Shown: piece by piece, positions 47,001 to 56,065 of the stretch
Layout: the number at the start of each line of letters is the position of its first letter
Numbering within the stretch: position 1 is the first letter of the stretch
The notes under the pieces: model-generated
Told to the model about the DNA's origin: nothing
Databases searched by the model: none
The model's input: the letters and a program-made list of their open reading frames with translations, nothing else
Assembly (NCBI GenBank): GCA_947503775.1
Contig: CANNFE010000001.1
Coordinates: 372,001 to 436,000 of the forward strand
Reading direction: 5' to 3'
Origin: an uncultured Paracoccaceae bacterium
Lineage (GTDB): Bacteria > Pseudomonadota > Alphaproteobacteria > Rhodobacterales > Rhodobacteraceae
Length of the DNA: 64,000 nucleotides
Translations under genes and position numbers: made by a program

Positions 47001-47145
47001 TCTCTCCCCCGGAGAGAGTGCCGCCTCCGGCGGACCGGGTCTCACCCCTCAATCTCTCCCCCGAAGAGAGTGCCGCCTCCGGCGGATCGGGTCTCACCCC
47101 TCAATCTCTCCTCCGAAGAGATCGCCGCCTACAGCGGAGTGAGCT
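47001..47145. repeat. 52-bp tandem repeat, 2.8 copies, two hairpins per unit
   Basis: Copies begin at 47001, 47053 and 47105. Each unit has a TCTCT...AGAGA hairpin followed by a CCGCC...GGCGG hairpin and a GGGTCTCACCCCTCAA spacer. The third copy has diverged (CCGC-CTACA-GCGG) and runs up to the stop codon of the glycosyltransferase gene on the other strand. It fills the rest of the space between two convergent genes and may end transcription from both sides. Confidence 0.8.
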
Positions 47146-48108
47146 TCACTCTTCCCGATGCGCCGCCGCCTTCGCCGGATCGTAATGGCGGCTCCCGCGC
47201 CCCAGGATCCCGCGAAACCGTCCGGCCGCATAGCCGAACTTGTAAACCGCCTTCGCCGCATGCCGCCGCCCCAAAAGAGGGGACACGACCATCAGCACCA
47301 CCCCCTCGATCGCCCGCGACAGCGATTGCGCGATAGCCTGCCCCGCAGGCTTGCGGTTCAGCACATAGGCATTCGTCGACTGATCACGCGCCCGCCGGTA
47401 ATGATACCCCGCCTGAAGCCGCCGCTCGGGGATCCGGTCATAGACCAGCGCCTCCGGCACCCACCCGGTCCGCGCTCCGGCAGCGGTAAAATCACGGCTG
47501 AACTTCGTGTCCGACCCACCTGTAAACTGCAACGCCTCGTCAAACCGCAGCCCGGTCTCGCGCACCTTGTCCAGCCTCGCGCACCAGTTGTTGGTATAGA
47601 TGTTGAACGCGTCATCCGTGCCCGCGCGCACCCCCTCGGCCCGCTGCCGGTTCCGCTTTTTCGCCCGCTCCTGAAGATGCTCCAGAAACGCCGCTGGCCA
47701 GGCCCCGATCTCGTCCTCGGCGGCCTCCAGCACCAGTGGCCCGCCCGCCAGATCGAGCTCCCGCTCTTTCACCGCGCCGATCATGCGAACCAGCCAGTCC
47801 TCGGTCACCCGCTCGTCGTCATCGACAAAGGTCATGTAATCGCAGCCCCGCTCCAGCGCGATCTCAAGCGCGCGGTTGCGCACCATCGGGATCCCCGGCC
47901 GCGGCTCGATGTCGAACAGAACCTCCTCGGGCACCTCCCCTCGAAAGGCCTCGACGATATCGCCCACCGTCGCCACCTCGCCGTTCTCCACGAAAACAAA
48001 GGTGATCTCAGCCCCCTCCGGCCGCTCCATCGCCGCAAAAGACGTCAGCAGCGTCCGGAACATCTCCGGCCTCTTATGGGTGACGGCGGCAACGGCAATC
48101 TGAGTCAT
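47146..48108 (-). CDS. Glycosyltransferase family 2 protein
   Basis: A 320-residue GT-A fold glycosyltransferase. It opens with IAVAAVTHKRPEMFRTLLTS, then VRNRALEIALERGCDYMTFVDDDERV, with the metal- and sugar-nucleotide-binding DDD near residue 97, and a catalytic region around GGSDTKFSRDFTAAGAR. A hydrophobic C-terminal stretch (AIEGVVLMVVSPLLG) may be a membrane association site. Product unknown; no polysaccharide cluster surrounds it. A strong AGGAGGAAGGA precedes the start. It interrupts the valine-catabolism genes. Confidence 0.87.
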   Translation of the reverse strand: MTQIAVAAVTHKRPEMFRTLLTSFAAMERPEGAEITFVFVENGEVATVGDIVEAFRGEVPEEVLFDIEPRPGIPMVRNRALEIALERGCDYMTFVDDDERVTEDWLVRMIGAVKERELDLAGGPLVLEAAEDEIGAWPAAFLEHLQERAKKRNRQRAEGVRAGTDDAFNIYTNNWCARLDKVRETGLRFDEALQFTGGSDTKFSRDFTAAGARTGWVPEALVYDRIPERRLQAGYHYRRARDQSTNAYVLNRKPAGQAIAQSLSRAIEGVVLMVVSPLLGRRHAAKAVYKFGYAAGRFRGILGRGSRHYDPAKAAAHREE

Positions 48109-48175
48109 TCCTTCCTCCTACAGCCCCCGAAACAGAGCGCAACCCTTGCCAAGCTCAGCGGCTCGGCCCATGAAT

Positions 48176-48189
48176 TAAACGAGCGTTCA
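48176..48189 (+). promoter_or_regulatory. Inverted repeat TAAACG-AG-CGTTCA upstream of acyl-CoA dehydrogenase
   Basis: The arms match at five of six positions around a two-base centre, the AACG-NN-CGTT form used by TetR-type regulators of acyl-CoA metabolism such as PsrA. It ends 22 bases before the acyl-CoA dehydrogenase start, in the promoter/leader. The regulator itself is not in the window. Confidence 0.45.
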
Positions 48190-48211
48190 GTTTTGCGGGG
48201 GAGGAGACGCC

Positions 48212-49348
48212 GTGGATTTCGGATTAAGCGAGGAGCAAACGGCCATCTTCGACATGGCCCGCGGCGTCGCAGGCGAGCATATCGCCCCCCACGCCCAGAC
48301 TTGGGAAAAGGACGGCACGATCCCCCGGGACCTCTGGCCGCATCTGGCCGAGCTGGGCTTTGCGGGCCTCTATGTCAGCGAGGATCGCGGCGGCGCGGGT
48401 CTCTCCCGGCTCGATGCGACGCTGGTCTTCGAGGCGCTCTCGATGGCCTGCCCCTCCGTCGCCTCCTTCCTGTCGATCCACAACATGTGCGCCAAGATGA
48501 TCGACGCCTTCGGCTCGGATGCGCTCAAGGACCGCCTGCTGCCGCCCGCGCTGACGATGGAGACGATCCTCTCCTACTGCCTGACCGAACCCGGCTCCGG
48601 CTCGGATGCCGCAGCCCTCAAGACCCGCGCCGAGCGCACGAATGACGGCTACACGCTCACCGGCACAAAGGCCTTCATCTCCGGCGGCGGCTATTCGGAC
48701 GCTTATATCGTCATGGCCCGCACCGGCGAGGCGGGCCCCCGGGGCATCTCTGCTCTCATCGTAGAGGATGGCGCGGACGGCCTCTCCTTCGGCGGGCTCG
48801 AGGACAAGATGGGATGGCGTTCGCAACCGACCCGCCAGGTTCAGCTCGACGCCTGCAAGATCCCCGCCGAGAACCTTCTCGGCGAAGAAGGGCACGGCTT
48901 TCGCTACGCGATGATGGGCCTCGATGGCGGCCGCCTCAACATCGCCGCCTGCTCGCTTGGCGCCGCACAGGCCGCTCTTGATGCGACGCTGGCTTATATG
49001 TCCGAGCGCACCGCCTTCGGCAGCAAACTGCAGGATTTCCAGGGCCTCCAGTTCCGCCTCGCCGATATGGAGATCGAACTTCAATCGGCCCGCACCTTCC
49101 TGCGCCAGGCCGCCTGGAAGCTCGACCAGAACGCGCCCGATGCCACCAAATTCTGCGCCATGGCCAAGAAACAGGTCACCGAGGTCGGCAGCCGCGTCGC
49201 CGATCAGTGCCTGCAACTGCATGGCGGCTACGGCTATCTGGCCGATTACGGGATCGAGAAAATCGTCCGCGATCTGCGCGTCCACCAGATCCTCGAAGGC
49301 ACGAACGAGATCATGCGCCTGATCACCGCGCGCCACCTTCTTAGCTAA
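48212..49348 (+). CDS. Acyl-CoA dehydrogenase, probable isobutyryl-CoA dehydrogenase
   Basis: A 378-residue FAD enzyme for alpha,beta-desaturation of an acyl-CoA. Motifs: CLTEPGSGSDAAAL (near residue 125, FAD/substrate loop), GTKAFISGGGYSD, RTAFGSKLQDFQGLQF, QLHGGYGYLADYGIEK and the catalytic glutamate in QILEGTNEIMR (near 362). Linkage to a 3-hydroxyisobutyryl-CoA hydrolase and mmsB makes isobutyryl-CoA (valine pathway) the likely substrate. GTG 48212 has GGGGGAGGAG upstream. Confidence 0.9.
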   Translation: MDFGLSEEQTAIFDMARGVAGEHIAPHAQTWEKDGTIPRDLWPHLAELGFAGLYVSEDRGGAGLSRLDATLVFEALSMACPSVASFLSIHNMCAKMIDAFGSDALKDRLLPPALTMETILSYCLTEPGSGSDAAALKTRAERTNDGYTLTGTKAFISGGGYSDAYIVMARTGEAGPRGISALIVEDGADGLSFGGLEDKMGWRSQPTRQVQLDACKIPAENLLGEEGHGFRYAMMGLDGGRLNIAACSLGAAQAALDATLAYMSERTAFGSKLQDFQGLQFRLADMEIELQSARTFLRQAAWKLDQNAPDATKFCAMAKKQVTEVGSRVADQCLQLHGGYGYLADYGIEKIVRDLRVHQILEGTNEIMRLITARHLLS

Positions 49349-49357
49349 ACGCGCGCC

Positions 49358-49378
49358 GTCCCGGGCTTGCCCCGGGAC
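49358..49378. repeat. GTCCCGG-family hairpin inside the valine operon
   Basis: GTCCCGGG (49358-49365), loop CTTGC, CCCGGGAC (49371-49378), a perfect eight-base stem followed by CTCCCGCTCAAAG. Compare the stretch after gltA, CTCCCGGTTCAAAA. It lies between two genes that should be co-transcribed, so it may adjust mRNA stability or expression ratio rather than end transcription. Confidence 0.7.
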
Positions 49379-49404
49379 CTCCCGCTCAAAGGCAAGACCG
49401 CCCC

Positions 49405-50439
49405 ATGCCCGATATCCTCCTCCGCAAGACCGCCTGCGCGGGCCATATCACCCTCAATCGTCCGGGCGCGCTCAACGCCCTCACCTGGGACATGTGCCGC
49501 GCCATCGACACCGCGCTCGAGGACTGGCGCACCGATCCCGACATCGCCCTCGTCCTGATCGACGCCGTAGGCGACCGCGCCTTCTGTGCCGGCGGCGACA
49601 TCGCCGAGATGTACGAGGCCGGCCAACGCGGAGACTTCGACTACGGCGCGCAGTTCTGGGCCGACGAATACCGCCTCAACATCAAACTGTCCCGCTACGA
49701 CAAGCCCATCGTCAGCTTCCTGCAGGGCTTCACCATGGGCGGCGGCGTCGGCATCGGCTGCCACGGCGCGCACCGCATCGTCTGCGAGACAAGCCGCATC
49801 GCCATGCCTGAATGCGGCATCGGCCTGATCCCCGATGTGGGCGGCTCGCTCCTGCTGGCGCGCGCGCCGGGCCGCCTTGGCTTCTATCTCGGCCTCACCG
49901 GCGCCCGCATGTCAGCCTCAGACGCCATCCATTGCGGCTTTGCCGATCACTACCTCCCGCAGCAAGGCTGGGACGCTCTCAAAACCAATCTCTGCCACAC
50001 CGGTGACATCGCCGCCCTCCAGCCCGAGACGCCGCCGCCCTCGGATCTCGCCAAAACCCAACCCCAGATCGACGCCCTCTTCGAAGCCAGCACCGTCGAG
50101 CTGATCCTCGACGCCCTGGACGCCGCAGGCACCGACCTCGCCGAAAAGACCGCTGCCCAGATCCGCAAGAACTCCCCCCTTTCCATGTCCTGCGCGCTCA
50201 CGCTCATCAGCCGCTTGACCGAAAGCTCGACGCTGGCCGAGGCGCTGAACTGGGAATACCGCTTCACCTCCCGCGCGGCCCGCTACGGCGATTTCCTCGA
50301 AGGCATCCGGGCTGCGATCATCGAAAAAGGCAGCACCCCGAACTGGCGCCACACCATCGGCGGGGTCAGCGGAGACGATCTGGCCCGCATGTTCGCGCCC
50401 GTCTCCAATCCGCCCCTCAAAGAAGGAGAGACCCCATGA
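49405..50439 (+). CDS. 3-hydroxyisobutyryl-CoA hydrolase (enoyl-CoA hydratase/isomerase family)
   Basis: Hydrolyses 3-hydroxyisobutyryl-CoA to the free acid in valine degradation. The 344-residue length and the motif pair in AMPECGIGLIPDVGGSLLL (Glu and Asp, near residues 133-141) are those of HIBCH-type hydrolases rather than ordinary enoyl-CoA hydratases, which are about 260 residues. The oxyanion hole is in FCAGGDIAEMYEAG and TMGGGVGIG. The C-terminal extension (residues 220-330) is typical. Its stop overlaps mmsB by ATGA. Confidence 0.9.
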   Translation: MPDILLRKTACAGHITLNRPGALNALTWDMCRAIDTALEDWRTDPDIALVLIDAVGDRAFCAGGDIAEMYEAGQRGDFDYGAQFWADEYRLNIKLSRYDKPIVSFLQGFTMGGGVGIGCHGAHRIVCETSRIAMPECGIGLIPDVGGSLLLARAPGRLGFYLGLTGARMSASDAIHCGFADHYLPQQGWDALKTNLCHTGDIAALQPETPPPSDLAKTQPQIDALFEASTVELILDALDAAGTDLAEKTAAQIRKNSPLSMSCALTLISRLTESSTLAEALNWEYRFTSRAARYGDFLEGIRAAIIEKGSTPNWRHTIGGVSGDDLARMFAPVSNPPLKEGETP

Positions 50440-51305
50440 AAATCGGTTTCATCGGCCTTGGGAATATGGGCGCCCCCATGGCCCGCAACCTGATCGCCGC
50501 AGGCCACGACGTCACCGGCTTCGACCTGGCCGCGACCCCCGAAGGCATCACTATAGCCTCCTCCCTCGCGGAGGCTGCCGACGGCGCGGAGATCGTGATC
50601 ACCATGCTCCCGAACGGAGAGATCCTGCGCCGGGTCGCGAGCGACCTCCTCCCCCATATGAGCCCCGGCAGCATCCTCCTCGATTGCTCCACCGTCGATG
50701 TCGCCAGCGCCCGTACCGTCGCCGACCAAACCGAGGCCAAAGGCATCCCCAGCCTCGACGCCCCCGTCTCCGGCGGCGTCGGCGGCGCCACCACAGGCAC
50801 GCTCACCTTCATGGTCGGCGGCCCGGACGAGGCCTTTGCGACAGCGGGGCCGCTCTTCGACATCATGGGCCAGAAAGCCGTCCATTGCGGCCCCTCGGGG
50901 GGCGGTCAGGCGGCCAAGATCTGCAACAACATGATCCTCGGCGTCACCATGATCGCCACCTGCGAGGCCTTCGCCCTCGCCGACAAACTCGGCCTCGACC
51001 GGCAGGCGATGTTCGACGTGGTCTCGACCTCCTCGGGCTATTCCTGGTCAATGAACGCCTATTGCCCCGCCCCCGGCATCGGTCCGCAAAGCCCGGCGGA
51101 TAACGACTATCAACCGGGTTTCGCGTCAGAGCTGATGCTCAAGGACCTCCGCCTCAGCCAGCAGGCCGCCGCAGACGCCGACGCCGACACCCCGATGGGC
51201 GCGAGGGCCGCCGAACTCTACGCGCAATTTGTCGAAGCCGAAGACGGCGCTGGCCGCGACTTCAGCGCCATGCTCCCCCGCTTCGAAGGCCGCTCCCGCA
51301 GCTGA
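50436..51305 (+). CDS. mmsB: 3-hydroxyisobutyrate dehydrogenase
   Basis: NAD-dependent oxidation of 3-hydroxyisobutyrate to methylmalonate semialdehyde, the substrate of MmsA. The 289-residue protein begins with the dinucleotide motif IGFIGLGNMGAPMARNL, then the substrate-binding DAPVSGGVGGATTGTL (near residue 115) and the catalytic lysine in GGGQAAKICNNM (near 167). It is coupled to the hydrolase gene. A large hairpin starts at its stop codon. Confidence 0.95.
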   Translation: MKIGFIGLGNMGAPMARNLIAAGHDVTGFDLAATPEGITIASSLAEAADGAEIVITMLPNGEILRRVASDLLPHMSPGSILLDCSTVDVASARTVADQTEAKGIPSLDAPVSGGVGGATTGTLTFMVGGPDEAFATAGPLFDIMGQKAVHCGPSGGGQAAKICNNMILGVTMIATCEAFALADKLGLDRQAMFDVVSTSSGYSWSMNAYCPAPGIGPQSPADNDYQPGFASELMLKDLRLSQQAAADADADTPMGARAAELYAQFVEAEDGAGRDFSAMLPRFEGRSRS

Positions 51306-51421
51306 CCGGCGGGTCAAGGCAGCCGCAGGCTCCGCGCGCCAGCGCGGCTCGGCCTTGAGGCTCCGGTCAGCGGCCTCACGCTCGATCTGGCCTGTTTGTT
51401 GGCAGACCTGCCAGCAAACGG
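51301..51421. repeat. Large nested hairpin plus second 12-bp hairpin after mmsB
   Basis: First structure, 51301-51371: GCTGACCGG pairs with CCGGTCAGC (outer nine), TCAAGGC (51314-51320) with GCCTTGA (51352-51358), and CCGCGC with GCGCGG at the tip. Second structure: GTTTGTTGGCAG (51394-51405) pairs with CTGCCAGCAAAC (51408-51419), with one G-T pair. No T-run follows either, so they are not simple terminators. The outer arm includes the mmsB stop codon. Confidence 0.7.
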
Positions 51422-51664
51422 CGTCTCAGCGAACACTCGGGCCCAGGCAAACCGCGCCGCGCCCGAACCAACGCGTCGCGCCGCCCTCCCGCTATAAATG
51501 GACATGCGCGGTAGCGCTCCTTCAGGTCCCGCCCCGCAAAGCATTCCAGGACCCTCAACCGGCGGTTAGACGCCGAACCCCTAGCCTGACGACCGACTCT
51601 CTCTTGCATCCCGGCCCGCCGACCCCAGATTTTCTTACAGAAACGCTAGGAAAAGGAGCCTCAC
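51422..51664. other. Leader region of small membrane peptide, no other gene
   Basis: I see no further gene. TATAAA at about 51497 and the stretch just before AAAAGGAG (51650s) could hold promoter elements for the peptide at 51665, but no confident -35/-10 pair is assigned. Confidence 0.35.
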
Positions 51665-51802
51665 ATGCAAGACCCTGCCGACACCAATAAGACCAGCCTC
51701 ACCACCTGGATGAAATCCGACCTCACGATCACCGCACCGGGCTGGGCCTATGCCGCCGCCGGTCTGGTCGCCCTGGTGCTGCTCGGGGTCGCGCTCGACT
51801 GA
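51665..51802 (+). CDS. 45-residue single-pass membrane peptide
   Basis: ATG 51665 is preceded by a strong AAAAGGAG. The peptide has a polar N-terminus (MQDPADTNKTSLTTWMKSDL) and one C-terminal transmembrane helix (WAYAAAGLVALVLLGVAL). It ends 35 bases from the convergent uvrA stop. It does not clearly match the small aa3 oxidase subunit IV family, which has a different motif. Function unknown. Confidence 0.6.
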   Translation: MQDPADTNKTSLTTWMKSDLTITAPGWAYAAAGLVALVLLGVALD

Positions 51803-51837
51803 CAGGCGCACTCGACGGCCCAAGCAAGCGCGGCGGA

Positions 51838-54696
51838 TCACTCCGCCGCCATCTTGCGCGCGCTCAGCATCGGCTTGAGGTAGTGGCCCGTATGGCTCTC
51901 CTCGACCTCGGCCACCTCTTCGGGCGTGCCCACGGCGACCAGAGTGCCGCCGCCATCGCCTCCCTCGGGCCCGATATCGATGATCCAGTCTGCGGTCTTC
52001 ACCACGTCAAGGTTATGCTCGATCACCACGACCGTATTGCCCTGCTCGACTAACTCGTGCAGCACCTCGAGCAGCTTTCTAACATCCTCGAAATGCAGCC
52101 CCGTCGTCGGCTCATCGAGGATGTATAAAGTCCGCCCCGTCGACCGCTTCGCCAGCTCCTTTGACAGCTTCACCCGCTGCGCCTCGCCGCCCGACAGCGT
52201 CGTCGCCTGCTGGCCCACCTTGATATAGCCCAGCCCCACGCGCACCAGCGCATCCATCTTCTCGCGGATCGACGGGACCGCCTTAAAGAAGTCCTGCGCA
52301 TCCTCGACGGTCATATCCAGCACATCGGCAATCGACTTGCCCTTGAACTTGATCTCCAGCGTTTCGCGGTTGTAGCGCGCCCCGTTGCAGGTCTCGCAGG
52401 TCACGTAGACATCCGGCAGGAAGTGCATCTCGATCTTGATAACCCCGTCGCCCTGACACGCCTCGCAGCGCCCACCCTTGACGTTGAAGCTGAACCGCCC
52501 CGGCTTGTAACCGCGCGCCTTCGCCTCGGGCAGACCCGCGAACCAGTCGCGGATCGGCGTGAACGCCCCGGTATAGGTCGCCGGGTTCGACCGCGGCGTG
52601 CGCCCGATGGGCCGCTGGTCGATGTCGATCACCTTGTCCAGATGCTCCAGCCCCTTGATCGTCTCGCATGGCGCTGGCGTCTGACGCGCCCCATTCAGCT
52701 GCATCGAGGCCGTCTTGAACAGCGTCTCGATGGTCAGCGTCGACTTGCCCCCGCCCGAAACGCCGGTCACGCAGACGAACTTGCCCAGCGGAAAGTCGAC
52801 CGTCACCTCCTGCAGGTTGTTGCCCGTCGCCTTCTTGACCGTGACCTTCTTCTTGTTGCCCTTGCGCCGCGTGGCAGGCACCGCGATCTCGCGCCGCCCG
52901 GCCAGATAGTCGCCGGTCACGCTCTTCTCATGGGCGATGATCTCGGACGGCGTGCCATGGGCGACCACCTGCCCGCCGTGAATGCCCGCACCCGGGCCGA
53001 TATCAAAAACGTAATCCGCCTCGCGGATCGCCTCTTCGTCATGTTCGACGACGATCACCGTATTGCCCTGATCGCGCAGGTTCTTGAGCGTCGTCAAAAG
53101 CCGATCATTGTCCCTCTGGTGCAGCCCGATGGACGGCTCGTCCAGTACGTAAAGAACCCCGGTCAAACCAGACCCAATCTGCGAGGCGAGCCGGATACGC
53201 TGGCTTTCCCCGCCTGACAGCGTCCCGGCATTCCGGCTCAGCGTCAGGTACTCAAGCCCCACATTGTTCAGGAACCCAAGCCGCTCGCGGATCTCCTTCA
53301 GGATCGCCCGCGCGATCTCGTTCTTCTGTGCCGTCAGCGCGTCTGGCACGGCCTGACACCACTCAAATGCCTCGCGGATCGACATCTGCACGACCTGCCC
53401 CACATGCAGACCGGCAATCTTGACAGCCAAAGCCTCGGGCCGCAGCCGGTAGCCGTCGCACGTCCCGCAAGAACGGTTGTTCTGGTAGCGCTCGAACTCC
53501 TCGCGGATCCAGTTGGAATCCGTCTCGCGATAGCGCCGCTCCATATTGGGGATCACCCCCTCAAAGGCGCGCTTGACCTGATAGACACGGCCGCCTTCGT
53601 CATAGCGGAACTGGATCTCCTCATCGCCCGAGCCGCGCAAAAAGACCTGCTGCACCCTCTCCGGCAGATCCTTCCACCGCGCATTCTTGTTGAACTTGTA
53701 ATGCTTCGAGATCGCCTCGATCGTCTGCAGGAAATAAGGGCTCTTACCCTTCCGCCACGGCGCCAAAGCCCCGTCCGAGATCTTGAGCGTCACATCCGGC
53801 ACCACCAGCCGCTCGTCGAAAAACAGCTCCACCCCCAGCCCGTCGCAGGACGGACAGGCCCCGAACGGCGCATTGAACGAAAAGAGCCGCGGCTCGATCT
53901 CGGGGATCGTGAAGCCGCTGACCGGACAGGCGAAATTCTCGGAAAACGTGATCCGCTCGGGATCGCCCTCGCTCGGCGCCGTCTCGAGGATGGCGATCCC
54001 GTCCGCCAGATCCAGCGCCGTGCGGAAACTGTCCGCCAGCCGCGTCTCCAGCCCCTCGCGAATAACGATCCGGTCGACCACCACGTCGATATCGTGCCGG
54101 AACTTCTTATCGAGCGTCGGCGGCTCGTCCAGCTCGTAGAACTCCCCGTCGACCTTCACGCGCTGAAACCCTTGCTTGCGCAGTTCCAGGAACTCCTTGC
54201 GGTACTCGCCCTTCCGGTCGCGGATGATCGGCGCCAGAAGATAACCGCGCGTGCCCTCCTCCATCGCCATGGTCCGGTCGACCATGTCCTGCACCTGCTG
54301 CGCCTCGATGGGCAGCCCGGTCGCGGGCGAATAGGGCGTGCCGACCCGCGCAAACAGAAGCCGCATATAATCGTAGATTTCCGTCACCGTGCCGACGGTC
54401 GAGCGAGGGTTCTTCGACGTCGTCTTCTGCTCGATGGAAATTGCCGGAGAGAGGCCGGAGATGTGATCCACATCGGGCTTTTCCATCATATCGAGGAACT
54501 GCCGCGCATAGGCCGACAGCGACTCCACATAGCGCCGCTGCCCTTCGGCATAGACCGTATCAAAGGCCAGCGACGACTTGCCCGACCCGCTGAGCCCGGT
54601 AATCACCACAAGCTCGTCGCGGGGAATATCGACATCAATGTTCTTGAGATTGTGCTCGCGCGCGCCGCGAACCTCGATCTTCTTCAGCTCTGGCAT
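51838..54696 (-). CDS. uvrA: Excinuclease ABC subunit A
   Basis: DNA-damage recognition ATPase of nucleotide excision repair, acting with UvrB. The 952-residue protein has two ABC modules: Walker [14 protein letters not shown] (near residue 31) and [10 protein letters not shown] (near 645), signatures [16 protein letters not shown] and [18 protein letters not shown], and zinc-binding CPSC and CEAC...CETC clusters. ATG 54696 gives the standard [20 protein letters not shown] start; an upstream TTG would add 11 residues. A SOS box lies 71-85 bases upstream, so it should be LexA-controlled. Confidence 0.97.
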   Translation of the reverse strand: MPELKKIEVRGAREHNLKNIDVDIPRDELVVITGLSGSGKSSLAFDTVYAEGQRRYVESLSAYARQFLDMMEKPDVDHISGLSPAISIEQKTTSKNPRSTVGTVTEIYDYMRLLFARVGTPYSPATGLPIEAQQVQDMVDRTMAMEEGTRGYLLAPIIRDRKGEYRKEFLELRKQGFQRVKVDGEFYELDEPPTLDKKFRHDIDVVVDRIVIREGLETRLADSFRTALDLADGIAILETAPSEGDPERITFSENFACPVSGFTIPEIEPRLFSFNAPFGACPSCDGLGVELFFDERLVVPDVTLKISDGALAPWRKGKSPYFLQTIEAISKHYKFNKNARWKDLPERVQQVFLRGSGDEEIQFRYDEGGRVYQVKRAFEGVIPNMERRYRETDSNWIREEFERYQNNRSCGTCDGYRLRPEALAVKIAGLHVGQVVQMSIREAFEWCQAVPDALTAQKNEIARAILKEIRERLGFLNNVGLEYLTLSRNAGTLSGGESQRIRLASQIGSGLTGVLYVLDEPSIGLHQRDNDRLLTTLKNLRDQGNTVIVVEHDEEAIREADYVFDIGPGAGIHGGQVVAHGTPSEIIAHEKSVTGDYLAGRREIAVPATRRKGNKKKVTVKKATGNNLQEVTVDFPLGKFVCVTGVSGGGKSTLTIETLFKTASMQLNGARQTPAPCETIKGLEHLDKVIDIDQRPIGRTPRSNPATYTGAFTPIRDWFAGLPEAKARGYKPGRFSFNVKGGRCEACQGDGVIKIEMHFLPDVYVTCETCNGARYNRETLEIKFKGKSIADVLDMTVEDAQDFFKAVPSIREKMDALVRVGLGYIKVGQQATTLSGGEAQRVKLSKELAKRSTGRTLYILDEPTTGLHFEDVRKLLEVLHELVEQGNTVVVIEHNLDVVKTADWIIDIGPEGGDGGGTLVAVGTPEEVAEVEESHTGHYLKPMLSARKMAAE

Positions 54697-54766
54697 CTCG
54701 GCCCCCGGGTCCCGTGTCAGCTTAACCAAATAGGGGCTGGGCCCGGATTCTCCAATCGAAAAATGA

Positions 54767-54781
54767 GAACGAAAGGCGAAC
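54767..54781 (-). promoter_or_regulatory. SOS box (GTTC-N7-GTTC) upstream of uvrA
   Basis: On the plus strand GAAC at 54767-54770 and 54778-54781 are separated by seven bases; on the uvrA strand this reads GTTC-N7-GTTC, the alphaproteobacterial LexA site. It sits between the stop of the upstream MFS gene and the uvrA start. Confidence 0.8.
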
Positions 54782-55950
54782 TAGACGTAACGCTCCTGAC
54801 GCCTGCGGACAGAAAGAGCAAGATGCGCCAGACCGCCCGCCACCAGCGCCAGCGCAAGACCGATCATCATCGCGCCCGCTCCCCCGGCGGCCAGAACGAC
54901 AAAGAGCAGCGGCGTGCCGATCGTATTGCCGATATTGCCGGTCTGCGCCATCGCCCCATTGGCCTTCGCGCGCGCGTCCGTCGCCTCATTGAGCTGCGGC
55001 ACCGCTGCAAAGCTTGCCCCCTGAATCAGCCCCAGCGATGCGGCAAAGGCCAAGCACAGGACCAGATCCCCCGGAAAAACCGCCAGCGCGACCGCGCAGA
55101 CCGCAGAGGCCGCAAAGCCCAACAGAACGACCCGGATCGCAGGCCACCACCGCAGCAAAAAGACCCCAAGCGTCAGCGACGAGACGATGGAGATCAGCGG
55201 CAGCGCAATCATCACCGGCGCCCGCACGGCTTCGTCGATGAAGGGCGGCACGAGCGTCAGGAAACTGACGAAACAGAATGTATAAAAGAGCCATCCGATA
55301 CCCGGCGCGCTGATCCAGGGCGAGGCGTAGATCCTCCCATGCGTTCGCAGCATATGGCGCAAGGACAGCTTCGGCCGCACCCGCGCGCCATCCGCAGGAA
55401 CCAGCCAAAGCACCGCGACCGCAAAAACCGCCATATAGATCCCATGCGCGCCCATCAGCGCCGCGACCCCGCTGCGTTCAGCCAGCGGAACCCCCAGAAA
55501 CGACAGCAGCGCAAAGGCCACCCCGAAAAACGACCCCCAAAGCGTCAGCGCCGCGCCGCTGTCCCGGGGCGCCGCCAGCCGCGCGATCAGCGTCGGCGCA
55601 GCGACCACGATCGCCAGATGCGACAGCCCCTCGATCAGGCGCGAGATCAGAAACATCTCAAAGCTCGGCAGGCTCGCCTGATAAAGCGACATCGCCGCCC
55701 CGACGAAAAGCCCGCCGATCAGCGTCCGCCTCAAACCAACTCCGGCCACCAGCAAACCGGCGACAACGCCCAGAACGATCCCCGTCGCCCCGACCAGCGA
55801 CACCGTCAGCCCGATCGCGCCGCCCGCCTCGGGGTAAAGGGCAGGCAGCCGGTCGAAGATCACGCTGACCTTGCCATATTGCGCCGCCGCCCCCAGCCCG
55901 GCGAGCCAGAGAAGAAAGATCATCGGCCAGGACGTCCGCTCGGTCTGCAT
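54781..55950 (-). CDS. MFS transporter
   Basis: A 389-residue major facilitator protein with about 12 hydrophobic helices in two halves, separated by a charged loop near residues 185-205 (VPADGARVRPKLSLRHMLRTHG). The first half carries a GVGLRRTLIGG loop in the place of the MFS signature between helices 2 and 3. The substrate is not evident. It lies upstream of uvrA on the same strand, but the SOS box between them argues for separate control. Confidence 0.85.
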   Translation of the reverse strand: MQTERTSWPMIFLLWLAGLGAAAQYGKVSVIFDRLPALYPEAGGAIGLTVSLVGATGIVLGVVAGLLVAGVGLRRTLIGGLFVGAAMSLYQASLPSFEMFLISRLIEGLSHLAIVVAAPTLIARLAAPRDSGAALTLWGSFFGVAFALLSFLGVPLAERSGVAALMGAHGIYMAVFAVAVLWLVPADGARVRPKLSLRHMLRTHGRIYASPWISAPGIGWLFYTFCFVSFLTLVPPFIDEAVRAPVMIALPLISIVSSLTLGVFLLRWWPAIRVVLLGFAASAVCAVALAVFPGDLVLCLAFAASLGLIQGASFAAVPQLNEATDARAKANGAMAQTGNIGNTIGTPLLFVVLAAGGAGAMMIGLALALVAGGLAHLALSVRRRQERYV

Positions 55951-56007
55951 GGCCGCTACCTGCGCCCGCCATGCCGCCGCGTCAATCGCTCACGAAAGCC
56001 GCGCAAG

Positions 56008-56037
56008 AAAAAAGGGCCACCGATCTCCCGGCAGCCC
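56008..56037 (-). terminator. Rho-independent terminator of the outer-membrane protein gene
   Basis: On the minus strand GGGCTGCC pairs with GGTGGCCC (two G-T pairs) across an eight-base loop, followed by six T residues (A-run at 56008-56013 on plus). It begins about 30 bases after the stop of the barrel protein. Confidence 0.82.
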
Positions 56038-56065
56038 CATCCAAGCGTTCAGGCTCGCTTGGTCG

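Noticed and set aside
46981-47145. CRISPR array
   Set aside because: The repeats are adjacent 52-base units with internal hairpins and no unique spacers, and no cas genes are present.
51665-51802. Identification of the 45-residue peptide as aa3 oxidase subunit IV
   Set aside because: The size fits, but the characteristic sequence of that family is not visible; left as unknown.
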